From the NCBI RefSeq assembly GCF_001421355.1, contig NZ_LMKC01000004.1:62001-126000 (forward strand): a DNA stretch of 64,000 nt. The letters are read 5' to 3'. The stretch is from Sphingomonas sp. Leaf9 (lineage in GTDB: Bacteria; Pseudomonadota; Alphaproteobacteria; Sphingomonadales; Sphingomonadaceae). The position numbers and the translations under genes are program-made. A model generated the notes under the pieces. That model was given only the letters and a program-made list of their open reading frames with translations. It ran no database searches and was not told the DNA's origin. Shown piece after piece: positions 17,370 to 24,550 of this stretch (positions within the stretch are counted from its first letter, which is position 1; the number at the start of each line of letters is the position of its first letter).

Positions 17370-17531
17370 CGATACGGTTCGTTCCACGGCAGTCTCCCTA
17401 GACAACAGGGAACGCCACCACCGCATCACGGTTCCGCTACGAAAGGTACCAACGACCGACGAGGACACGAAAGGTTCCAGACTGCAAGCGACGCCCGACC
17501 ATGCCCACTACCGGTTCGCCGCAGTTCCGGG

Positions 17532-17891
17532 TCAGGCCGGCGCGCGTTCGTCCAACAAGGTGGGCGCGTCAAGTCCCAGCAGTTCGATATGCGCCCGAAT
17601 CCGCGGCCAATGCCCGGTCAGGAACCGCTCGCGCTCCGCCGTGCGCAGCCGTTCGACCGCGCCCGGCAGCACGAACATGCCGACGCCGCGCCGCACCTCG
17701 ACATAGCCATCGTCCTGAAATGTCTGATACGCCTTGGCCACGGTCAGTGGGTTAGCGCCATGTTCGGCGGCAAAGGCGCGTACCGAGGGCAGCTGGTCCC
17801 CGGTGCGATATTCGCCGCGCAGGATCGCGGCGGCGATCAACGCACGCAGGCGAAGATATACGGGCGTGTCTTCGTGATCGATCGCTGTCAT
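17532..17891 (-). CDS. GntR family transcriptional regulator (YtrA subfamily)
   Basis: 119 residues: an N-terminal winged helix (VYLRLRALIAAAILRGEYRT, DQLPSVRAFAAEHGANPLTV, then YVEVRRGVGMFVLPGA) and a short dimerisation tail of about 40 residues, the YtrA layout. YtrA-type repressors often control transporter operons and themselves. An imperfect palindrome overlaps the start codon (17891-17908), suggesting autorepression. A TATTAA sequence lies about 9 bases before the ATG with no ribosome site, so the mRNA could be leaderless. No ABC transporter is adjacent; the upstream neighbour is a nitroreductase. Confidence 0.88.
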   Translation of the reverse strand: MTAIDHEDTPVYLRLRALIAAAILRGEYRTGDQLPSVRAFAAEHGANPLTVAKAYQTFQDDGYVEVRRGVGMFVLPGAVERLRTAERERFLTGHWPRIRAHIELLGLDAPTLLDERAPA

Positions 17892-17908
17892 GCTGACTTA
17901 ATACAGCA
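17891..17908. promoter_or_regulatory. Palindrome TGCTGACTTAATACAGCA over the GntR start
   Basis: Eighteen bases with matching TGCTG/CAGCA arms and a TTAA centre (14 of 18 positions symmetric). It covers the start codon and the -10-like TATTAA of the GntR gene on the minus strand, ideal for autorepression. Confidence 0.5.
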
Positions 17909-17929
17909 AGCGGCGAAAATGTCCATCTT

Positions 17930-18508
17930 TCACCCGTCCCATCGCGTACCGATCCGCGCCAGATCGGGACGAGGCCGTTCGTCGAGCGGACGGCCAGGCG
18001 AACCGATGAAGACGAAGCCGGCAACGCGCTCGGTCGGGGATCCGAACGCGTCGCGCACCGTATCGCTATACGCCATCCATCCGGTCAGCCAGCTGGCGAC
18101 ATAGCCCATGGCGTGGGCGGCATGCAGCAGGTTCATCGTCGCCGCACCCGCCGACAATTCCTGTTCCCAGCGCGGAATATGGCTGTCGACCGGCGCGGAC
18201 AGCACGACGATCAGCGCATCGCCTTCGTTGGCGAAGCGATCCGACGCCTCCAGCTGCGCCTCCGTCACCGCCGGGTTTTCCGCCGCCTGCGCCTGCCGCA
18301 GCAGCGCCGCGAACGCCTGGCGCTTGTCGGCGGGCACCACGACGAAGCGCCACGGGGCGAGCTTGCCATGGTCGGGCGTGCGCGCGGCGATGGCGATCAT
18401 CGCGTCGATCGCGGCATCGTCGGGTCCCGGCGCCACCATGTCGCGCGGCTTGCCCGACCGACGCGTCTGGAGGTAGCCGAGCAGCGAGGAGCGGTCGTTG
18501 AAGGTCAT
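17930..18508 (-). CDS. Nitroreductase family protein (YdjA-like)
   Basis: 192 residues, short for the family and close to YdjA. FMN-binding features: TRRSGKPRDM near the N-terminus, RTPDHGKLAPWRFVVV, AGAATMNLLHAAHAMGYVA and a late GSPGRPLDERPRP. It probably reduces nitroaromatics, quinones or similar substrates with NAD(P)H as a cytosolic dimer. The start at 18508 matches the usual N-terminal length; no good ribosome site precedes it. The GntR gene follows after 38 bp, and the POT transporter is divergent. The physiological substrate is unknown. Confidence 0.88.
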   Translation of the reverse strand: MTFNDRSSLLGYLQTRRSGKPRDMVAPGPDDAAIDAMIAIAARTPDHGKLAPWRFVVVPADKRQAFAALLRQAQAAENPAVTEAQLEASDRFANEGDALIVVLSAPVDSHIPRWEQELSAGAATMNLLHAAHAMGYVASWLTGWMAYSDTVRDAFGSPTERVAGFVFIGSPGRPLDERPRPDLARIGTRWDG

Positions 18509-18665
18509 GGGCGGGGATGTAGGCGTCGCCTTGCCCCACGCCAAGCATCGTCACATTCGCAACAATCCGGCTTGGCATCGCGATTTTCGCCGTTAGGCTC
18601 GTTCGATCCGCGCGCACCGCCCGCCAAGGGGCCGGGCGCGCCAGTTTTTTCCGGGGGATGCATCC

Positions 18666-20297
18666 TTGTTCGGCCTACCCATCATTCCATCGATCGCGGC
18701 GGGGTTCCTGATCCTGCTGCTCGTCATGGGCGGCGTCGCCGCTGCCAGTAAGGGCGACGAATTCGCCGGCCATCCCAAGGGGCTGTACGTCCTGTTCTTT
18801 GCCGAGATGTGGGAGCGTTTCTCCTATTACGGCATGCGCGCGCTGCTGATCTTTTATCTCACCAAGCACTGGCTGTTCGGCGACGGTGAATCCAACCTGA
18901 TCTACGGCGCGTATACGTCGCTGGTGTACATCACGCCCGTCCTCGGCGGCTATCTCGCCGACCGCTATCTGGGGCAGCGCAAGGCGGTGCTGTTCGGCGC
19001 GGTGATCCTGACCATCGGCCACCTGCTGATGGCGTTCGAGGGGCAGACCGGCATCACCGACCCCCTCGTCAAACAGGCCGATCCCGCGATCAACATCTTC
19101 TGGGCGGCGCTGGCGTGCATCATCGTCGGGTCGGGCTTCCTGAAGGCCAACATCTCGGTGATCGTCGGGCAGCTCTACAGCCGCACCGACCTGCGTCGCG
19201 ACGGTGCCTACACCATCTTCTATGTCGGGATTAACGTCGGCGCGGCGCTGGGCGTGATCTTTGCCGGTTTCCTCGGGGAAACCTATGGCTGGGCGTACGG
19301 CTTCGGCGCGGCGGGGATCGGCATGCTGCTGGGCCTGGTCGTGTTCGTGCTGGGCAAGCCGCTGCTGAAGGGCCAGGGCGAGGCCCCGCGTCCGCTGTCG
19401 AAGGCGACCGAATGGGGGCTGTACGGCCTTGGCGTCGCGTCGATCGGTGTCATCTGGGCGCTGATCCAGTATCAGTCGGTGATCGAGACGCTGCTCATCA
19501 TCTCGGGCGTCGCACTGCTCGCCTATGTCCTGTTCGAATCGTTCAAACTGCCCAAGCAACCGCGCGAACGCATGTTCGCCATCCTGTTCCTCATCGCGCT
19601 GAATCCGGTCTTCTGGGGCCTGTTCGAACAGGCGGGTGGGTCGCTGAACCTCTACACCGACCGCTTCGTCGATCGCGGCGGCGTGCCCGCATCGCTGTTC
19701 CAGTCGATCAACGCGATCTACATCGTGCTGCTCGGCCCGATCTTTGCGGCCTTGTGGGTGGCGCTCGCCAAGCGCAATCTCGAACCCTCGGCCCCGGCCA
19801 AGTTCGCGCTGGCGCTGTTGCAGGTCGGCTTCTCGTTCCTAGTGTTCGTGTGGGGCGCCAAGACCGTCGGCCCGGAAATCGCGACGCCGGTGCTGTTCGT
19901 GTTCCTGATCTATTTCTTCCAGACCACCGGCGAACTGTGCCTGTCGCCGGTCGGCCTGTCGGCGATGAACCGGCTGGCGCCCAAGCACCTCGCCTCGCTC
20001 ATCATGGGCGCATGGTTCTACATGACGGCGGTCGGCAATTTCGTGGCGGGCAAGATCGGCGAGGCGACCGGCGGCCATGACGGCGAAATGACCAAGGAAG
20101 GCACGCTGTCGGTCTATAACAGCATCGGGTGGTGGACGATCGGCATCGGCGTCGTCGTGCTGCTGCTCTCCCCGATCGTGAAGCGGTGGATGCACCTCGA
20201 CACGCTGGCCGACGAAACCGACCACAGCCTGGCGGGCCAGGCCGAAATCGGCGAGCCCAAGGCCGCGGGCGTCGATGTGTGGAAGGAAGAGAAGTAA
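18666..20297 (+). CDS. POT/PTR family proton-dependent oligopeptide transporter
   Basis: 543 residues, about 14 membrane helices. The POT signature ExxERFxYYG is present as EMWERFSYYG (47-56), followed by the family's GGYLADRYLGQRKAV loop; later, FWGLFEQAGGSLNLYTDR and SPVGLSAMNRLAPKHLASL are also typical. It imports di- and tripeptides with protons across the inner membrane. The start is a TTG after GGGGGAT; no ATG is available upstream, and the in-frame ATG at residue 21 would cut the first helix. A transcript end is likely between the stop and the tRNA. Confidence 0.93.
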   Translation: MFGLPIIPSIAAGFLILLLVMGGVAAASKGDEFAGHPKGLYVLFFAEMWERFSYYGMRALLIFYLTKHWLFGDGESNLIYGAYTSLVYITPVLGGYLADRYLGQRKAVLFGAVILTIGHLLMAFEGQTGITDPLVKQADPAINIFWAALACIIVGSGFLKANISVIVGQLYSRTDLRRDGAYTIFYVGINVGAALGVIFAGFLGETYGWAYGFGAAGIGMLLGLVVFVLGKPLLKGQGEAPRPLSKATEWGLYGLGVASIGVIWALIQYQSVIETLLIISGVALLAYVLFESFKLPKQPRERMFAILFLIALNPVFWGLFEQAGGSLNLYTDRFVDRGGVPASLFQSINAIYIVLLGPIFAALWVALAKRNLEPSAPAKFALALLQVGFSFLVFVWGAKTVGPEIATPVLFVFLIYFFQTTGELCLSPVGLSAMNRLAPKHLASLIMGAWFYMTAVGNFVAGKIGEATGGHDGEMTKEGTLSVYNSIGWWTIGIGVVVLLLSPIVKRWMHLDTLADETDHSLAGQAEIGEPKAAGVDVWKEEK

Positions 20298-20391
20298 TCT
20301 TCCCGCACGACCGGGCGGTGATCACCACCCGGTCGTGCAAATTTTGTTGCATGTCCCGAAAACCACGGTATTCCGCCGGTCTTCCCTTCGG

Positions 20392-20467
20392 GGGCGCTTA
20401 GCTCAGTTGGTAGAGCATCTCGTTTACACCGAGAGGGTCGGCGGTTCGAGCCCGTCAGCGCCCACCA
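20392..20467 (+). tRNA. tRNA-Val (anticodon TAC)
   Basis: 76 bases including an encoded CCA. The acceptor stem GGGCGCT pairs with AGCGCCC; the D arm has AGCTCAGTTGGTAGAGC, the anticodon stem-loop CTCGTTTACACCGAG carries TAC, and the T loop is GGTTCGAGCC. All four stems form. Confidence 0.97.
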
Positions 20468-20742
20468 CCGCGCAGCGCAGGATGTGCTGCAAGCAGCACA
20501 AACCATGCGCCAGCGCGGCCAGCGGGTCGAAGCTCACGCCATAAGGCGTGGCTTCGCCACGACTGACGGCGTGGGCGGGCGCGATCTCCGCCATATCCTA
20601 CGTTACGACCCACGCGGCGCACGACCCGCCAATTAATGGGGAGACCCCGGCCTTAGGTGGGGCGACGTATGCGGCGGGGGCTACATCAGCCTGAGTCTGG
20701 CTACCTGCCCGCCGCGTCTACCGCCACACGCCCCCCGTGTCC
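20468..20742. other. Non-coding stretch after tRNA-Val with several hairpins
   Basis: No convincing gene. It holds the palindrome TGTGCTGCAAGCAGCACA (20483-20500) and two overlapping, mutually exclusive hairpins: CACGCC/GGCGTG (20535-20550) and CGTGGC/GCCACG (20547-20561). They may end the tRNA transcript or act as a switch. No repeat of the tRNA 3' end is seen, so there is no sign of an integration site. Confidence 0.4.
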
Positions 20743-21666
20743 CTACGCCCAGCCCAGCCCAGCTTTCGCCACCGCCTGCCCATAGCCTTCCAGCCCCGCC
20801 ACTGCGCGCGCGGTAAGGGTGACGAAGGCGCGGCGGCGGTCGTTCGGGTCTTCGCGGCGCATCAGCAGCCCGGCATCGGTCATCGCGGTGATCCAGCGCA
20901 GCGCCGTGGTCGGCGGCACGGCGGAGGCGATGCACAGGCTCGATACCGAGACGGTCAGCCCCTCCAGCCGCGCGGCGAACAGGTCGAGCAGCATGTCCCA
21001 TGCCGGGTCGGCGAACAGGCCGTCGGCGAAATACTGGTCGCGCAGCCGGCGCGCGCGGATCGCGCCGCGCACGGTGGCGGCGGTGATCTCGACCGGGATG
21101 CTGTCCTCCGCCAGCGGGGCCACGAAATCCGATCCCCGGTCGCGCACGCCGTCGCCACCCGTACCGTCGCGGCCGAGCTTCAGCAGTGCCTCGGCGACAC
21201 GGACGATCTCGGCATTCAGCCGTCGCAATCGTTCGGCATCGCGCTCGGCAGCGTGCAGGCCGCCGCTGGCGCCGGCGCCGAGCGCAATGGCGGCGACGCG
21301 TTCCTCGGGGCCCGCAGCGCACAACAAGGTCGCCGGGCCACCGAGCAGATGCAGCGACACGAGGTCGAGCGCGTCGAGCGGGAAGCTGACCACGATCTGC
21401 GCCCGGTCCCGCTGCGCCCGCCGGGCGAGCACGGGCAGCGCATCGTCGAGCGCGGCCAGCACCACGCCCGCGGCTTCGATGAGCAACAGGTCGGCATGCG
21501 GCAAGGCGTCGAGCGCATCGGCAATTCCGGCAAAACCGATCGTGTCACCGATGGTCACCCCGGCCGCGCGGGCCGCGACCGCCGCATCGTCCGCCGCAAT
21601 TCGATCATCCGCGACGATGATCGCCCGCCGCACCGACTGCCCGCCAAACCCAACGAAATCCGTCAA
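20743..21666 (-). CDS. Two-domain winged-helix (MarR-like) regulator
   Basis: 307 residues. The C-terminal part (about 195-300) is a MarR-type winged helix: helix SVSSLCIASAVPPTTALRWI, then a wing RREDPNDRRRAFVTLT. The N-terminal 110 residues (RRAIIVADDRIA..., DLLLIEAAGVVLAALDDALP, IVVSFPLDALDLV) have the strand/helix alternation of a receiver-like or Rossmann fold but lack the clear Asp/Lys set of a phosphorylated receiver. The effector is unknown. It stands alone between tRNA-Val and the pnt operon on the pnt strand, 151 bp downstream of pntB. MarR-like assignment is confident for the C-terminus only. Confidence 0.75.
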   Translation of the reverse strand: MTDFVGFGGQSVRRAIIVADDRIAADDAAVAARAAGVTIGDTIGFAGIADALDALPHADLLLIEAAGVVLAALDDALPVLARRAQRDRAQIVVSFPLDALDLVSLHLLGGPATLLCAAGPEERVAAIALGAGASGGLHAAERDAERLRRLNAEIVRVAEALLKLGRDGTGGDGVRDRGSDFVAPLAEDSIPVEITAATVRGAIRARRLRDQYFADGLFADPAWDMLLDLFAARLEGLTVSVSSLCIASAVPPTTALRWITAMTDAGLLMRREDPNDRRRAFVTLTARAVAGLEGYGQAVAKAGLGWA

Positions 21667-21817
21667 TCCGTCCCCCTGTCACGACCGTATACCGGCGCGA
21701 TAGGACGGTTGCGGCGGGTTGGCGAGCCTTTCGGCAGCGCCCGGCGCAGGAGTGGCCCCGGCTGCCCCATCGTCATGCCCGCGCCGCGACGATGATCCGG
21801 CCGGGTCCGGTCCCGCG

Positions 21818-23326
21818 CTACTCCATCGACTTGACGATCTCCTCGACCATCTTCTTGGCATCGGCCAGCAGCATCATGGTGTTGTCGCGGTAGAAGACCT
21901 CGTTATCTACCCCGGCATAGCCGACGCCGCCCATCGACCGTTTGATGAACAGCACGGTCTTGGCCTTTTCGACGTCGAGCACCGGCATGCCGTAGATGGG
22001 GGAGGTCTTGTCGGTCTTGGCCGCCGGATTGGTCACGTCGTTGGCACCGATGACGAAGGCGACATCGGTCTGCGCGAATTCGGAATTGATATCCTCCAGC
22101 TCGAACACGTCGTCATAGGGCACGTTCGCTTCGGCCAGCAGCACGTTCATATGCCCCGGCATCCGCCCCGCGACCGGGTGGATGGCATATTTCACGCGGA
22201 CGCCATGCGCCTTCAGCTTGTCGCCCATTTCCCTGAGCGCGTGCTGCGCCTGCGCCACCGCCATGCCGTATCCGGGGACGATGATGACCTGTTCGGCCTG
22301 TTGCATCAGGAAGGCGGCATCCTCGGCCGAACCGCGCTTCCACGGCCGGTCGATCGCCGCCGCCCCGCCCCCGCCACTGTCGGTCGCGCCGAAGCCGCCG
22401 GCGATCACGCTGATGAAGCTGCGGTTCATCGCGCGGCACATGATGTAGCTGAGGATCGCGCCCGACGACCCGACCAGCGCGCCGGTGACGATCATCGCGG
22501 TGTTGCCGAGCGTGAAGCCCATCGCCGCCGCTGCCCAGCCTGAATAGCTGTTGAGCATCGACACGACGACCGGCATGTCCGCCCCGCCGATCGGGATGAT
22601 GAGCAGGAAGCCGATCGCGAACGACAGCACGACGATCGCCCAGAACGGCCAGGCGTCCTGCGTATGCGCGAACTGCGCGACCAGCAGCAGGATCGCGGCC
22701 AGCACGCCCAGGTTGATAACATGTCGGCCGGGCAGCAGGATCGGCTTGCCCGACATGGAGCCATTGAGTTTCAGGAAGGCGATGACCGATCCGGAAAAGG
22801 TGATCGCACCGATCGCGACGCCCAGGCCCATTTCGACCTTGCTGACGGGGTTGATGACCGCGAACGGCTGTCCGATCATCGGGATCACCATCGATGCGAT
22901 GCCGAACGCCTGCGGGTTCAGGTACGCGGCAATGCCGACCAGTACGGCGGCGAGGCCGACAAGGCTGTGGAACGCGGCGACCAGCTGCGGCATCGCGGTC
23001 ATCGCGATCCGCTTGGCGGTGGTCAGGCCGATAACCGCGCCGATCGCGATGGCGATCAGGATTTCGGCGAAGGTGATGCTGTCGATGCGAGTGAACTGCG
23101 TCCAGATGTCATAATCGGCGGTCTGTTCGACGACCGTCACTTCCATCAGTGGCAGGTGCGTGAAGATCGTGGTCAGCACCGCGATCCCCATGCCGACCAT
23201 GCCGAGGCGATTGCCCCGCCGGCTGGTCGCGGGCGACGACAGCCCCCGCAGCGCGAGGATGAAGCACACCCCCGCCACCAGATAGGCGAAGGCGACCCAT
23301 GGATTGACCGGAGCAGCTTCGTGCAT
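21818..23326 (-). CDS. pntB: Proton-translocating NAD(P) transhydrogenase, beta subunit
   Basis: 502 residues, slightly longer than E. coli PntB. The first about 290 residues hold the membrane helices (AFAYLVAGVCFILALRGLSS onward); the rest is the NADP-binding domain III with PGYGMAVAQAQ, KYAIHPVAGRMPGHMNVLLA, FVIGANDVTNPAA and IKRSMGGVGYAGVDN. It transfers hydride from NADH to NADP, driven by the proton gradient. It is the last gene of the operon, 5 bp after pntAB. The ATG at 23326 begins the predicted first helix; the upstream extension overlaps pntAB and is rejected. Confidence 0.97.
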   Translation of the reverse strand: MHEAAPVNPWVAFAYLVAGVCFILALRGLSSPATSRRGNRLGMVGMGIAVLTTIFTHLPLMEVTVVEQTADYDIWTQFTRIDSITFAEILIAIAIGAVIGLTTAKRIAMTAMPQLVAAFHSLVGLAAVLVGIAAYLNPQAFGIASMVIPMIGQPFAVINPVSKVEMGLGVAIGAITFSGSVIAFLKLNGSMSGKPILLPGRHVINLGVLAAILLLVAQFAHTQDAWPFWAIVVLSFAIGFLLIIPIGGADMPVVVSMLNSYSGWAAAAMGFTLGNTAMIVTGALVGSSGAILSYIMCRAMNRSFISVIAGGFGATDSGGGGAAAIDRPWKRGSAEDAAFLMQQAEQVIIVPGYGMAVAQAQHALREMGDKLKAHGVRVKYAIHPVAGRMPGHMNVLLAEANVPYDDVFELEDINSEFAQTDVAFVIGANDVTNPAAKTDKTSPIYGMPVLDVEKAKTVLFIKRSMGGVGYAGVDNEVFYRDNTMMLLADAKKMVEEIVKSME

Positions 23327-23331
23327 CGCCC

Positions 23332-23610
23332 TCACCCCTTCTTCTTGTACATGGCGAGCATGCGTTCGGTGACGGCGAACCCGCCGAAGATGTTGATGCT
23401 GGCCAGCACCACGCCCAGCAGCCCGAGCCACTTGGCCCCCGGCACCCCGGCGGCGGCAGCGGCGATCAGCGCGCCGACGATGATGACCGAGGAGATGGCG
23501 TTGGTCACCGCCATCAACGGCGTGTGCAGCGCCGGCGTCACCGACCAGACGACATAATAGCCGACGAAGCAGGCGAGGACGAAGATCGACAGGATCGAGA
23601 GGAAGTCCAT
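23332..23610 (-). CDS. pntAB: Transhydrogenase alpha-2 subunit, membrane part of PntA
   Basis: 92 residues with three membrane helices (FLSILSIFVLACFVGYYVVW, ISSVIIVGALIAAAAA, WLGLLGVVLASINIFGGF) ending in VTERMLAMYKKKG, the conserved tail of the alpha-2 subunit in split transhydrogenases. It makes part of the proton channel with PntB. In alphaproteobacteria PntA is commonly split into a soluble alpha-1 and this alpha-2, as here. Unusually, alpha-1 and alpha-2 are separated by a PH-domain gene and a DUF559 gene. Confidence 0.95.
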   Translation of the reverse strand: MDFLSILSIFVLACFVGYYVVWSVTPALHTPLMAVTNAISSVIIVGALIAAAAAGVPGAKWLGLLGVVLASINIFGGFAVTERMLAMYKKKG

Positions 23611-23613
23611 CGG

Positions 23614-24006
23614 CTACTCCGCTGGATGAAGGACGTTCAGGTCCTCCCCGGCACGGGGAGGGGGACCAGCCGCAGGCTGGTGGAGGGGGGTGGCCACAAG
23701 CGCTGCGATCGCGTCGGCCACCGCATCGACGTCTGCGATGACACGTTGGGCGGCGATGCGAACGATGCGGTAGCCCTGTTCGTGCAGGAATCGCAGGCGG
23801 GTTTCGTCACGCCTTGGACGATCTGCGCGATCGTGCGCCTCGCCGTCGATCTCGATAATTAGGCGCGCTTCCCGACAATAAAAGTCGACGACATACGGCC
23901 CGATTGGATGCTGGCGGCGAAATTTTGCACCTGCCGCTCCGGCGCGTAGCTGCTGCCATAGCATCGCTTCTGGTGGTGACAGGTCGCGGCGCAGGCGGCG
24001 GGCCAT
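23614..24006 (-). CDS. DUF559 (Vsr-like endonuclease fold) protein, C-terminus repeat-derived
   Basis: 130 residues. The core matches DUF559: ARRLRRDLSPPEAMLWQQLR, KFRRQHPIGPYVVDFYC, LIIEIDGEAHD and FLHEQGYRIVRI, the last two carrying the PD-(D/E)xK-like acidic and basic residues (Vsr-like nuclease fold). The final about 20 residues (LHQPAAGPPPRAGEDL) are encoded by a family A palindromic repeat, and a second copy lies just upstream of the start. The ATG at 24006 is preferred; an earlier start would read through the repeat. The gene lies between the PH-domain gene and pntAB, an odd place for a nuclease. Function unknown. Confidence 0.8.
   Translation of the reverse strand: MARRLRRDLSPPEAMLWQQLRAGAAGAKFRRQHPIGPYVVDFYCREARLIIEIDGEAHDRADRPRRDETRLRFLHEQGYRIVRIAAQRVIADVDAVADAIAALVATPLHQPAAGPPPRAGEDLNVLHPAE
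23642..23690. repeat. Family A palindromic repeat inside the DUF559 3' end
   Basis: One unit (CTCCCCGGCACGGGGAGGGG, then GACC, an inner hairpin CAGCCGCAGGCTG and GTGGAGGGGGG) lying within the last 50 bases of the DUF559 frame, where it is translated. Its reverse orientation relative to the pair at 24037 suggests the gene moved or was framed between copies. Confidence 0.75.
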
Positions 24007-24036
24007 GGCCGTTTCGGGCCGTAGCTTGCGTGGAAG

Positions 24037-24145
24037 CCCCCCTCCACCGGCTACGCCGGTCCCCCTCCCCGTACCGGGGAGGATATGCACAGCCCCTCCA
24101 CCACGCTGCGCGTGGTCCTCCTCCCCATGCGCCGCATGGGGAGGA
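24037..24145. repeat. Family A palindromic repeat, two units upstream of the DUF559 gene
   Basis: CCCCCCTCCACC, a short hairpin (GGCTACGCC), GGTCCCCCTCCCC and GTACCGGGGAGG, followed by a diverged second unit ending CATGCGCCGCATGGGGAGGA. It separates the PH-domain gene from the DUF559 gene and may affect transcript processing inside the pnt operon. Confidence 0.75.
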
Positions 24146-24164
24146 ACTGAAGGAGCCCCTTCCC

Positions 24165-24533
24165 TCACCGTTTCGCCAGCACCTGTTCGGCCAGCAACCG
24201 CTGGATCGCGGCCGGGTCGGCGTTGCGGCTGACCTTCAGCACCATTGGTGTCGCCTGTCCGGTGACCCAGAGGTGCAGATCGCTGTCGAGGTCGAAGGTG
24301 CCCGCGCTTTCGACCGAAAAGCTGGTGATCGAGCGATACGGCGCGCTGCGAAACGCGATCTTGGAGCCGGTGATCCCCTGCACGTCGACCAGCACGAAGC
24401 GCAGGTTGGTCAGGAACGCGGTATCGCGGAGTGACCGGAACGCCGCCAGCACCTGTTCCCCGTCGATCAGGGCGTGGCCGTATTTTTCGTGGATTTCGGC
24501 CGGATCGACCTCGTGGCTGCTGAACAGGCCCAT
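24165..24533 (-). CDS. Bacterial PH-domain protein (bPH_1 family)
   Basis: 122 residues, a single bacterial PH domain: MGLFSSHEVDPAEIHEKYG, GEQVLAAFRSLRDTAFLTNL, RFVLVDVQGITGSKIAF and RSITSFSVESAGTFDLDSD are all typical of the bPH_1 family. These small proteins are soluble; the family's function is unknown and probably concerns protein or ligand binding. The ATG at 24533 is preceded by GGGAG on the minus strand. It lies 17 bp after pntAA on the same strand, so it is probably co-transcribed with it. Any role with transhydrogenase is inference. Confidence 0.92.
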   Translation of the reverse strand: MGLFSSHEVDPAEIHEKYGHALIDGEQVLAAFRSLRDTAFLTNLRFVLVDVQGITGSKIAFRSAPYRSITSFSVESAGTFDLDSDLHLWVTGQATPMVLKVSRNADPAAIQRLLAEQVLAKR

Positions 24534-24550
24534 ATTTCGTCTCCCTCGTA

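Noticed and set aside
20392..20742. tRNA-Val as an integration site
   Set aside because: No copy of the tRNA 3' end downstream and no integrase.
24037..24145. Possible CRISPR array from repeated GC units
   Set aside because: Units are palindromic and of variable spacing with no spacers of regular length and no cas genes.
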